A stretch of DNA of 64,000 nt from CAWGUU01 sp963825765 (GTDB taxonomy: Bacteria; Actinomycetota; Acidimicrobiia; Acidimicrobiales; AC-14), in the NCBI GenBank assembly GCA_963825765.1, contig CAWGUU010000012.1:62001-126000 (forward strand), in the 5' to 3' direction. Numbering within the stretch: the stretch's first letter is position 1; the number at the start of each line of letters is the position of its first letter. The notes beneath the pieces are model-generated. The model saw only the letters and a program-made list of their open reading frames with translations, had not been told where the DNA came from and made no database searches. Of this stretch, positions 44,073-51,950 are shown piece by piece. Both the position numbers and the translations under genes were made by a program.

Positions 44073-45025
44073 GTGGCTACGTCCTCCGCCGGCTGGCGCA
44101 GGCCTTCCCCGTGCTGATCGGGGTGACGATCGTGGCGTGGGCCCTGGCCGCCCTCGCCCCCGGCGATTCCGCCCGCACCTATGCCCACCAGTACGCCGCG
44201 AGTGGACGGGCCACCCCCGAGGAGATCGAACAGGCTCGCCAGGACCTTCACCTCGACGGGAACCTCGCCCAGCAGTACCTGGCCTGGGCGTCGAAGGTGG
44301 TTCGCGGCGATCTCGGTCGCAGCTTCGCCAGCGGGCGCCCGGTGCGGGAGGAACTCGCCCGGCACCTGCCGGCCACGATCGAGCTGGCACTCGCCGCCAT
44401 CGCCTTCACCGTCGTCGTCGGGATCGGCCTGGGCATCGCCGCCGCCCGTTGGCACGGTCGCGCCGGCGACGTGGCGGTGCGGGTGCTCGCCGTGGGCGGC
44501 GGTGCCGTCCCCGCCTTCTGGATGTCGCTCCTGCTGATCTGGCTCTTCGCCGCCCGCTGGCACCTGCTCCCCAGCAGCGGCCGGCAAGGCCTGCTCTCGT
44601 CCGGCCTGATCATGCCCGCCCTCGCCCTCGGACTGGTCTACGTGGGCGAGACGGTCCGGCTCACCCGGTCCTCGCTGGCCCACGCCATGGACCAGGAGTA
44701 CGTCAGGGGCGCCCGAGCCAGGGGCTTGGCCGAGCGAAGGGTGGTGACCGCCCACGGTCTGCGCAACGCCCTGCTGCCGGTCGTCACCCAACTCGGTCTC
44801 ATCTTCGGCGCGATGCTGGCCGGCGCGGCAGTGGTCGAGGTGGTGTTCGCCTGGCCCGGCATCGGCAAGCTCGCGGTGGACGGGATCGGCGCCAAGGACT
44901 ACCCGGTCATCCAGGGGGTGGTGCTGCTCAGCGCCGTCGCCTATCTGGTGATCGGGCTCCTCCTCGACCTGGCCTACGGGCGACTGGACCCGAGGGTCGT
45001 CGGCCAGGATCCCGGTCCCGGCTGA
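44069..45025 (+). CDS. DppB/NikB-type permease (cluster 2)
   Basis: 318 aa. ALAPGDSARTYAHQYAASGR replaces the usual PGDP motif. LHLDGNLAQQYLAW, GDLGRSFASGRPV and the EAA loop GARARGLAERRVVTAHGLRN are typical. Six helices. Pairs with the next gene. Confidence 0.92.
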   Translation: MSGYVLRRLAQAFPVLIGVTIVAWALAALAPGDSARTYAHQYAASGRATPEEIEQARQDLHLDGNLAQQYLAWASKVVRGDLGRSFASGRPVREELARHLPATIELALAAIAFTVVVGIGLGIAAARWHGRAGDVAVRVLAVGGGAVPAFWMSLLLIWLFAARWHLLPSSGRQGLLSSGLIMPALALGLVYVGETVRLTRSSLAHAMDQEYVRGARARGLAERRVVTAHGLRNALLPVVTQLGLIFGAMLAGAAVVEVVFAWPGIGKLAVDGIGAKDYPVIQGVVLLSAVAYLVIGLLLDLAYGRLDPRVVGQDPGPG

Positions 45026-45050
45026 TGGCAGCGGACCTCATCGGCTGCCG

Positions 45051-45866
45051 ATGATTCGCGGCCTCCTGCGCAGCCCGGCCGGGATCGTCGGCCTGGCTCT
45101 GGTGGCCGGGCTGCTGGTGGTGGTCGTGATCGGACCGACGGTGGTGACGACCTCGCCGACCGTCGGCGAGCTCACGGAGCGCCATCTCGCCCCCAGCCGG
45201 GACCATCCCCTGGGCACCGATTTCCTGGGCCGCGATCACCTGTCCCGTCTGGTCCACGGCGCGCGTACCTCACTCGTCGCCGCGGTGCTGACCGTCGCCC
45301 TGGCTATGGCCGTGGCCATCGTGGTCGGGGTCGCTGCCGGCTACACCGGCCGAGTGACGGATACGGTCCTGACTCGGGTCACCGACGTCGGTGCGGCCTT
45401 TCCCTCTCTGCTGCTGGCCCTGGCCATCGCCGGGTTCCTCGGTCCGGGCCTCCGCAACGCCGTGATCGCCCTGGTCGCGGCCACATGGGCCACCGAGGCG
45501 CGCATCCTGCGGTCCGAGACGCTGTCGATCCGCCGCCGGGGGTACATCGACGCGGCGCTCGCGTCGGGCGGGAGCCACGTGGCCGTGATCGGGCGGCACG
45601 TGCTGCCCAACCTGGCCCCGACGATCATCGTTCTGACCACCCTCAACATCGGCGTCGTCATCCTGAGCCTGGCCGCGCTGTCGTTCCTCGGCCTCGGCAA
45701 CCCTCCACCCGCGCCCGAGTGGGGCCGGATGCTGTTCGACGCCAAGCCGTACCTCGAGCCACAACCCCTCGAGATGCTGGTGCCGGGCGTGGCCATCGCC
45801 CTGACTGTGCTCGCCTTCACCCTCGTCGGCGACGCCCTGCGCGACGTCGTCGCCGACCGCCGATGA
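45051..45866 (+). CDS. DppC/NikC-type permease (cluster 2)
   Basis: 271 aa, six helices. HPLGTDFLGRDHLSRLVHGAR is the conserved entry block; ALASGGSHVAVIGRHVLPN is the EAA loop. 25 bases behind the DppB-like gene. Confidence 0.92.
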   Translation: MIRGLLRSPAGIVGLALVAGLLVVVVIGPTVVTTSPTVGELTERHLAPSRDHPLGTDFLGRDHLSRLVHGARTSLVAAVLTVALAMAVAIVVGVAAGYTGRVTDTVLTRVTDVGAAFPSLLLALAIAGFLGPGLRNAVIALVAATWATEARILRSETLSIRRRGYIDAALASGGSHVAVIGRHVLPNLAPTIIVLTTLNIGVVILSLAALSFLGLGNPPPAPEWGRMLFDAKPYLEPQPLEMLVPGVAIALTVLAFTLVGDALRDVVADRR

Positions 45867-45903
45867 GCGAGCCGCAGAAGCCAAACTCATTTGGCGTACC
45901 AAC

Positions 45904-47616
45904 GTGAGCCTGCTCGTGGTGAAGGGCCTGTGGGTGGAGTTCCCTGGCTGCCAACCAGCCTGTACCGCCGTCGACGTCGAGGTCGGGGCGGGGGAGATCG
46001 TGGGGATGGTAGGGGCGAGTGGCAGCGGCAAGACCATGACCGCCTTGGCCGTCGCCGGCCTCGTTCCGCCACCCGGGCGGGTAGCCGCCGGCAGCATCCG
46101 CTTCGACGGGGAGGAGCTGGTCGGGGCGCCGCCGGCGCGTGTGCGGCAGCTTCGGGGCCGGGAGATCGGACTGGTCTTCCAGGACGCGTCCCGTGCCCTC
46201 GATCCCGTCCGCACCGTCGACCACCACCTCCAGGAGGCCACCGGGGTGAAGGGCAAGGCCGGGCTCGAGGGCCGGGCTGCGCTCCTCGAGCGTGTGGGCC
46301 TCGACCGGGGGTTGTTGGCCCGCTACCCCCACCAGCTCTCGGGCGGCCAGCGCCAGCGGGTGATGATCGCGGTCGCCACCGCCCGCAGGCCCCGGCTCGT
46401 GATCGCCGACGAACCGACGTCGTCGGTCGACGCCATCACCCAGGTGCAGGTGCTCACCGAGCTGCGTCGGGCCACGGAGGATCTCGGCTGCGCCCTCCTG
46501 GTCATCTCCCACGACCTCGGCGTCATCAGCCGACTGGCCGACCGGGTGGTGGTCGTGGACGCCGGCGCGACCGTCGAGGAGGGCCCGGTCGGCGACGTGC
46601 TCACCCGGCCCCGCCACCGCGCCACCCGCGCGCTCTTGACGCCGCGGACCGGTGCGATCGTGGCGTCACGGTCGTTATCGCCGGAGGCCGGCGATGGCGA
46701 TGGACTGGTCCTTGCGCGGATCACCAAGCGCTACCAGCGCCACACCGCGGTCGACAGCGTCGACCTGGCGCTGCGCGCGGGCGAGACGCTGGGCCTGGTC
46801 GGCGAGAGCGGGAGCGGCAAGACCACCCTCGCCCGGCTGGCCGCATTCCTGGCCAAGCCGGACGACGGCCGGGTGCTGGTGGACGGCGACGATCCCCATC
46901 GGATCGGGCGGCGGGCGCGGCGACGGCTGCGCCGGCACGTCCAGATCGCCTTCCAGGACGCCGGCGACGCCCTCGACCCCCGCCAGACGGTTACGTCGAC
47001 GGTGGGGGAGCCGCTGCGCAACCTCGGTACGCCTCGTGGCGAGCGGCAGGACGCAGTCACCGCAGTCCTGGCCGACGTCGATGTCGACCCCGATCTGTGG
47101 CGCCGGCGCGGCGGCCAACTCTCCGGAGGCCAGCGCCAGCGCGTCGGGCTGGCCCGGGCACTCGTGGTCCGGCCCCGCTACCTGCTGCTCGACGAGCCGG
47201 TCTCGGCGCTCGACGCCGCCCTCGTCTCCGACATGGTGGGGCTGCTCGGGCGCCTCCAGGCGGAGCACCGCTACGGCTGCCTCCTGATCAGCCACGACAT
47301 GGCCGTCATCGGGGCGCTCGCCCACCGGATCGGCGTCGTCTACGCCGGGCGGGTGGTGGAGATCGGTCTGTCGCAGCAGGTGCTGCACCAGCCGCGCCAC
47401 CCGTACACCCGAGCACTGCTCGACGCGGTGCTCGACCCCCGACCCGGCGCAGGATTGCCCGACCTGGGTCCGTTGGAGCCCCCCGCCCCCAGCGGCTGTG
47501 CCTACTCGACCCGTTGCCTGCGGGCGAGCGAACGCTGCCGGGTCGAAGCGCCTGCCCTGGTCGACGGCGTCAGTTGCTGGCATCCCATCGACCATTTGGA
47601 AGGAATCAGCACATGA
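45904..47616 (+). CDS. Fused DppD-DppF ABC ATPase (cluster 2)
   Basis: 570 aa carrying two complete nucleotide-binding domains. First: Walker A GASGSGKTM, signature LSGGQRQR, Walker B LVIADEPTSSVD, H-loop SHD. Second: GESGSGKTT, LSGGQRQR, LLLDEPVSALD, SHD. The C-terminal domain has HPYTRALLDAVLD and a Cys motif (GCAYSTRCLRASERC). GTG start. One chain replaces the two ATPases seen in cluster 1. Confidence 0.92.
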   Translation: MSLLVVKGLWVEFPGCQPACTAVDVEVGAGEIVGMVGASGSGKTMTALAVAGLVPPPGRVAAGSIRFDGEELVGAPPARVRQLRGREIGLVFQDASRALDPVRTVDHHLQEATGVKGKAGLEGRAALLERVGLDRGLLARYPHQLSGGQRQRVMIAVATARRPRLVIADEPTSSVDAITQVQVLTELRRATEDLGCALLVISHDLGVISRLADRVVVVDAGATVEEGPVGDVLTRPRHRATRALLTPRTGAIVASRSLSPEAGDGDGLVLARITKRYQRHTAVDSVDLALRAGETLGLVGESGSGKTTLARLAAFLAKPDDGRVLVDGDDPHRIGRRARRRLRRHVQIAFQDAGDALDPRQTVTSTVGEPLRNLGTPRGERQDAVTAVLADVDVDPDLWRRRGGQLSGGQRQRVGLARALVVRPRYLLLDEPVSALDAALVSDMVGLLGRLQAEHRYGCLLISHDMAVIGALAHRIGVVYAGRVVEIGLSQQVLHQPRHPYTRALLDAVLDPRPGAGLPDLGPLEPPAPSGCAYSTRCLRASERCRVEAPALVDGVSCWHPIDHLEGIST

Positions 47617-48115
47617 CATCGACCGAGACATCTACTCGGACTGGAGGCGTCCGAATCATCGAGGACATCTTCGGCGCCCCGGGGGTCGAAACCCTCGAGG
47701 GGCGGATCGGCCCGCTGCTCGCCGCTGCCCGCGGCGCCTGCCACTTCATCGAGCTGCCGGCCGGCGGGTATTGCGAGGCCCACGCCCACGCCACCGAAAC
47801 CTCATCTTCACCGCCCGTGGCCAGTGGGTCCTGTGCGTCGGTGGCGAGCGTCACCACATGCGGGAGGGTTCGCTCTTCTGGTTCGGCGACGACGTGGCCA
47901 CCGGCTACGAGGTTCCCTTCGACGACCCTGCCACGATCCTGATCTTCAAGACCCAGGCAGGCGACGCGCCGGAGGACTTCGTCGAGTACCTGGAGGGCAT
48001 GGCCGCCGGCCTGGAAGCCGACCACGCGGCCGGCACCCCGCTCCGCGTGGACGAGCTCGCCGCGGAGCACCCGGCGCGCGTCTTCGCCGCCCGCCTGTCG
48101 GCGGTGCGAGCCTGA
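47613..48115 (+). pseudogene. Cupin protein at the end of cluster 2 (apparent one-base frameshift)
   Basis: MTSTETSTRTGGVRIIEDIF to CEAHAHATE in the first frame, then LIFTARGQWVLCVGGERHHM to the end in another. Adding one base in the GAAA run near 47803 gives a continuous protein of about 167 aa with cupin metal ligands HAH, E and a later His. The start overlaps the ATPase stop (ATGA), so it belongs to the operon. A decayed copy of its C-terminus is at 55008-55140. Sequencing error is a real alternative to true inactivation. Confidence 0.7.
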
Positions 48116-48119
48116 TCTA

Positions 48120-48136
48120 TTGCGAGCTGCTCGCAT
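48120..48136. promoter_or_regulatory. Fur-family operator (site 4) before the HTH gene
   Basis: TTGCGA-N5-TCGCAT, an inverted repeat with the common 6-5-6 spacing, 18 bases before the GTG of the HTH gene. Confidence 0.6.
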
Positions 48137-48154
48137 ACCTACTACGGTAGACCC

Positions 48155-48616
48155 GTGCCCGTTCGACCGTCGTCGGCTATCGACATCCCCCCAGCAGTCG
48201 ATCGGTCTCCGACGGGAGAAGGGGCCCACCCGGAGCCGGCCACAGGCTCTACCGAATCGTCGTCGGACGGCCGGACACCCGGGCCTTCGTGGCTCAGCAC
48301 GCCTGAAGCCGCATCCCGTCTTGGGGTGCGGCTTCCGACGCTCTACAGCTACGTGAGCCATGGGCTGCTTCGAAGTCATCGGTCGTCCTCGGGTCGGGCG
48401 AGCGTCTTCGACCCGGCCGAGATCGAGCAGCTGGTGGTGGCCCGTTCCGGGAGCTGTCGCGACTGGGCGGCAGCACGACGGGATGGGAGGGTTCGCCGGC
48501 ACGGCCCGGACGATGCGACGGACGGGTCGAGCTGGCGGACCCGACACCGCGCCGGCGAGCGATGGGCGCCTCCCGACGGGGCACGCGTTGGCGCTGGAGT
48601 CATTCGGTCGGCCTGA
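48155..48616 (+). CDS. MerR-like helix-turn-helix protein (possibly a truncated HTH-citrate synthase)
   Basis: 153 aa. Residues 1-45 are low complexity. WLSTPEAASRLGVRLPTLYS followed by YVSHGLLRSHRSSSGRASVF and DPAEIEQL form a winged-helix domain very like the one fused to the N-terminus of an actinobacterial citrate synthase. The remaining 55 residues are Arg/Asp-rich and unlike citrate synthase, so the gene may be a relic ending in random sequence, or a stand-alone regulator. The operator just upstream argues for the latter. Confidence 0.5.
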   Translation: MPVRPSSAIDIPPAVDRSPTGEGAHPEPATGSTESSSDGRTPGPSWLSTPEAASRLGVRLPTLYSYVSHGLLRSHRSSSGRASVFDPAEIEQLVVARSGSCRDWAAARRDGRVRRHGPDDATDGSSWRTRHRAGERWAPPDGARVGAGVIRSA

Positions 48617-48818
48617 TCGCGACGGTCTGATCGCGACGGTGCGGGGCCCCGTGGCTCGCCACCGTCGTGCACCGGGGGCTACCCGTTGGCCCTCACAGCG
48701 GCGGGGACCGAGGTGGCGACAGGCCTTGACGGTTGCCGATTACGTCGCAGTTACGGCATAGCGCCAATGCGAGTAGTAACTGTTGCGAACTGTCAACGAA
48801 TTCCTTAGAATGCAAGTC
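48617..48818. promoter_or_regulatory. Promoter region of the Fur-family gene
   Basis: Holds imperfect half-sites: TTGCGA at 48783-48788 with a weak partner CAACGA 5 bases on, and ATGCGA at 48768-48773. Autoregulation is possible but no good 6-5-6 site is seen. Confidence 0.35.
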
Positions 48819-49343
48819 ATGGGGACAGCTACTGCAAACCAGGTGGGGGGCCGGCAGGCCGACGACGCACGGCTTGAAGAGATCCTCGGGATGCTACGGG
48901 CGCGGGGTGGCCGCGTCACCACGCCGCGGCGGGCCATCATCAGCGCTCTCCTGCGGTCGGGCGGTCACATCACCGCCGATCAGCTGACGAGTGACATCCA
49001 GGCCAACTACCCCGACATCCACCTGTCGACCATCTACCGCTGCCTGGAGACGCTCGAGGAGCTCGAGGTGGTCGATCACATCCACATGGGCCACGGTCGG
49101 GCCGTGTACCACTTGGCCGACGAGAAGCACCAGCACCTCATGTGCGAGGTGTGCGGTGCCGTCATCGAGGTGCCTGATTCGGTCTTCTCCGGCCTGTCCG
49201 GGACGCTGCGGCGCAAGTACTCATTCGCCATCAAGCCCCGCCATTTCGCTGTCCTGGGCCGGTGCGAAACCTGCCTCGATGCGCCGCCCTCGACAGGTGG
49301 CAGGTCTCGAGTCACGCCGATCCCTCAGGAGGCGAGGTCGTAG
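48819..49343 (+). CDS. Fur-family metalloregulator (probably Nur-type)
   Basis: 174 aa. Winged helix (RVTTPRRAIISALLRSGGHI, STIYRCLETLEELEVV) and a dimerisation domain with HIHMGHGRAVYHLADEKHQH, plus two structural-zinc pairs CEVCG and CETC. The His-rich hinge supplies sensing ligands. ATG 48819 is used; an in-frame TTG 36 bases earlier is possible. The conserved operators sit before nickel/cobalt transport genes and hypB, so nickel (Nur) is the most likely signal; Zur or Fur cannot be excluded from sequence. Confidence 0.85.
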   Translation: MGTATANQVGGRQADDARLEEILGMLRARGGRVTTPRRAIISALLRSGGHITADQLTSDIQANYPDIHLSTIYRCLETLEELEVVDHIHMGHGRAVYHLADEKHQHLMCEVCGAVIEVPDSVFSGLSGTLRRKYSFAIKPRHFAVLGRCETCLDAPPSTGGRSRVTPIPQEARS

Positions 49344-49501
49344 CCGCCTCGTGACCGGGGATTCAGCGCGTCGTCAGGGCTCGCCCGCCGACTCGCACTG
49401 GACAGGGGAGGCCTCGACACCGTCGTAGCTTTCGACCCTGACAAGACTCTGCCCTGGCCGTCTCCTGCAATACGCGGTCATGGCGTGGGCTTGCCCTTTT
49501 G

Positions 49502-49518
49502 TTGCAATCAGATTGCAG
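49502..49518. promoter_or_regulatory. Fur-family operator (site 5) before hypB
   Basis: TTGCAA-N5-TTGCAG. The core TGCAATC/GATTGCA is a perfect inverted repeat around one base. It lies 61 bases before the hypB start. Confidence 0.75.
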
Positions 49519-49579
49519 TAGGCTTCGCGCGCCGGCACCTCATACGTCGCGTCGGTCGGCCAGTCCGAGGAGGTTCGCC

Positions 49580-50455
49580 ATGGGTCGTTTTCATCGCCAT
49601 CCCGACGGGACAACGCATGACCACGACCACGACGGTGGGTGCCACGACCACGGTCACCCCGGGCGCGGCGGGCGCGGCGGTCGCGAGGTCGGCGACCACA
49701 GTGGCTACCCCGAGACCGGACGGTCCAGGGTGATGGTGCTGGAGGACATCCTCTCGGAGAACGATCGGGTGGCCAGCGAGAATGGGCAGGCCTTGGCTGC
49801 GGCCGGAGTTCGGGCCGTCAACCTCATGTCCGGGCCGGGCGCGGGCAAGACCACGCTGCTGAAGCGGACACTGGAGTCGATCGGCGGAAGGCTCAGGGTG
49901 GGAATCCTGGAGGGCGACATCGCCACCAGCATCGACGCCGACCGGCTCGGCGGCTTCGGGGCGGACATCTCCCTGGTCAACACCAGCGCCGGCTTCGGTG
50001 GCGAGTGCCACCTGGACGCGGTGATGGTGCAGTCTGGCCTGGCCCGCCTCCCCCTCGATCAACTCGACCTCCTGGTGATCGAGAACGTGGGCAACCTCGT
50101 GTGCCCAGCCGAGTTCAAGGTAGGCGAGCATGCCGTGGCCATGGTGTACGCCATCACCGAAGGCGAGGAGAAGCCGCTAAAATATCCCGTGATGTTCAGG
50201 GCCGCCGACCTGGTCGTGGTCAACAAGCTGGACCTTCTTCCCCACCTCGACTTCGATCTCGACCTGTTCCTGGCCAACCTGCGGGCGGTCACCCCGACGG
50301 CCCGGGTGATCCAGGTCAGCGCCCGGACCGGCGACGGGATCGACGAGTGGTGCCGCTGGCTTCTGGCTCAGGCCTGCGTCGCGCCGGCGGTGCCGGGCCG
50401 TTCAGATGCGGAGATGGCAACCGCTGCCTCCAGACCGGCCGACTGGTACGGCTGA
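49580..50455 (+). CDS. hypB: HypB-type nickel-insertion GTPase with His-rich N-terminus
   Basis: 291 aa. Residues 5-42 hold about ten His (HRHPDG, HDHDHDGGCHDHGH), a nickel store. P-loop SGPGAGKTT, EGDIATSIDADRL, metal-site Cys-His in ECHLDA, VIENVGNLVCPAEF, ITEGEEKPLKYP and NKLDLLPHLDFD are HypB blocks. The metal-site loop reads NTSAGFGGECHLDA, longer than the usual NTGxxCHLDA. CCGAGGAGG precedes the ATG. No other hyp, urease or NiSOD genes are in the window, so its client enzyme is encoded elsewhere. Confidence 0.93.
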   Translation: MGRFHRHPDGTTHDHDHDGGCHDHGHPGRGGRGGREVGDHSGYPETGRSRVMVLEDILSENDRVASENGQALAAAGVRAVNLMSGPGAGKTTLLKRTLESIGGRLRVGILEGDIATSIDADRLGGFGADISLVNTSAGFGGECHLDAVMVQSGLARLPLDQLDLLVIENVGNLVCPAEFKVGEHAVAMVYAITEGEEKPLKYPVMFRAADLVVVNKLDLLPHLDFDLDLFLANLRAVTPTARVIQVSARTGDGIDEWCRWLLAQACVAPAVPGRSDAEMATAASRPADWYG

Positions 50456-50481
50456 CCTGAGATCGGCTGCTCAGCAGCGGT

Positions 50482-50499
50482 GCCGCCGGGCACGGCGGC
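50482..50499. terminator. Hairpin between hypB and DUF2252
   Basis: GCCGCC-N6-GGCGGC, preceded by a second small palindrome (GCTGCTCAGCAGC, 50466-50478), in the 60-base gap of two convergent genes. No T tract. Confidence 0.5.
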
Positions 50500-50514
50500 G
50501 GGTCGACGGCCGAC

Positions 50515-51909
50515 TCAGGTGGGCACGGTTGCCGAGAGGCGGCCCTCTTCGATAGCTGCGAGGAACGCGTTGTAGTCCGCGAGGTTCTGCGCGGCGTACG
50601 CCTCCGCGAACTCGCAAATGGCGCGATCGAGGTTGTCGACCCTGCCGGCATACGCCCCGATCGCGACGGGATCTCCGGAGCGGGCGTGGCCGCGGGCGAG
50701 GGTGCGTCCGCACAGCCCGGCATAGAACCGAAGCTGGTTCGGCGTCGCCCCCTCGATCTCCACCGATCCCTTCCAGTCGCGGAGCTGGCGGATGTAGAAC
50801 TGACGGCCCTCCTCGCCCTGGGTCCAACCGAGGAACAAGTCCGATTGCGCCTGGATCATCCGTTGGCCCTCGACGACCCGCCGGCCCTGGTTGTCGTAGG
50901 GACTCGGCTCGAGATGCTCCTCGAGCACCGATGGGTTGGCCTCCTTGGCCTGCAGGAAAAGTGGATCGTCCGGATCGCGCCCTTGGAGGAGGATGATGAG
51001 GCATCGGGTGCCGACGCTGCCCACACCGACCACCTTGATGCCGACGTCGATCGGCGTGTACCGGTCGAGCAGATATCGGCGGTCGTCGTTCAGGGTCGCG
51101 CGGTAGGACTCGAACGCTCGGTACGTGACGGTTTCGAGGGTGGGACCGTCGTACTCCGCGGGTAGGTCGCGCAATGAGAAGAGCACAGGCGGGTCGCTTC
51201 GGATCTGATAGTGCCCGTCGACCGAGACCCCGAGCCTGTGCAAGGCGTCGAGGCTCGTCTTGCTGCGGGCCCGGCGCTCGAAACGAGCGAGGCGCATCTC
51301 GAACTCTGCGGGGTCCACCGCGCCCGCGGATCGAAGGTCGTCGACGTTCTGGTGGTCGTACCAGAGATCGACGAATGCCATATCGGCGAACTGCCTCATC
51401 GCGGTGCGGTAGGTGCACACGCAGTGAGCGGTGACGACACGGCAGTCGAGGGCGGTGAAGCCGAGGTGTTGACCGGCGATCATGAAGCTCGCAGCCAGGC
51501 GCTTCAGGTCCCACTCCCAAGGTCCTCGCAGCGTTTCGTCGAAGTCGTTGGCGTCGAACACAAGCTGCCGTTCGGGGGAGGCGTACGCGCCGAAGTTCGA
51601 CAGATGGGCGTCGCCGCCGAGTTGGACGGTCAGGCCGCTCGTGGGGGTCTTGGCCAGGTCCGCGGCCATGATGCGCGCTGTTCCCCGGTAGAAGGTGAAG
51701 GGCGACACGCTCATCCGGGCGTGGCGGATCGGGACCAGCCATGGGATCCGGTCGGCGTTCTGCTCCTCCAGCAGTCGTATCGGATCGGGACGGTCGGCGG
51801 CAGGGGTCCACCCACCATGACTCGCTCGGGGCACCCTCTCCCGCGCCGCTCGTCCGAGCTGCGTCCTGTCAGCGATCGATGCATAGATCATTGGCAAACT
51901 GCTCCTCAT
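50515..51909 (-). CDS. DUF2252 protein
   Basis: 464 aa. FTFYRGTARIMAADLA, GGDAHLSNFGAYASPERQLV, FDANDFDETLRGPWEWDLKR and VGVGSVGTRCLIILLQGRD are DUF2252 hallmarks; the HLSNFG and DANDFDE blocks resemble kinase catalytic and metal loops. Function unknown. Two in-frame ATGs (51909, 51891) each have a plausible ribosome site. No operon partner. Confidence 0.9.
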   Translation of the reverse strand: MRSSLPMIYASIADRTQLGRAARERVPRASHGGWTPAADRPDPIRLLEEQNADRIPWLVPIRHARMSVSPFTFYRGTARIMAADLAKTPTSGLTVQLGGDAHLSNFGAYASPERQLVFDANDFDETLRGPWEWDLKRLAASFMIAGQHLGFTALDCRVVTAHCVCTYRTAMRQFADMAFVDLWYDHQNVDDLRSAGAVDPAEFEMRLARFERRARSKTSLDALHRLGVSVDGHYQIRSDPPVLFSLRDLPAEYDGPTLETVTYRAFESYRATLNDDRRYLLDRYTPIDVGIKVVGVGSVGTRCLIILLQGRDPDDPLFLQAKEANPSVLEEHLEPSPYDNQGRRVVEGQRMIQAQSDLFLGWTQGEEGRQFYIRQLRDWKGSVEIEGATPNQLRFYAGLCGRTLARGHARSGDPVAIGAYAGRVDNLDRAICEFAEAYAAQNLADYNAFLAAIEEGRLSATVPT

Positions 51910-51950
51910 CTCGACGGATCCTCCGGGGACTCGGGGATCGCGTCATTGGG

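Noticed and set aside
47613..48115. Programmed frameshift in the cupin gene
   Set aside because: No slippery heptamer plus downstream structure is evident; deletion of one base (true or error) is simpler.
48360..48761. Continuation of a citrate synthase behind the HTH domain in another frame
   Set aside because: None of the three frames shows citrate-synthase active-site blocks.
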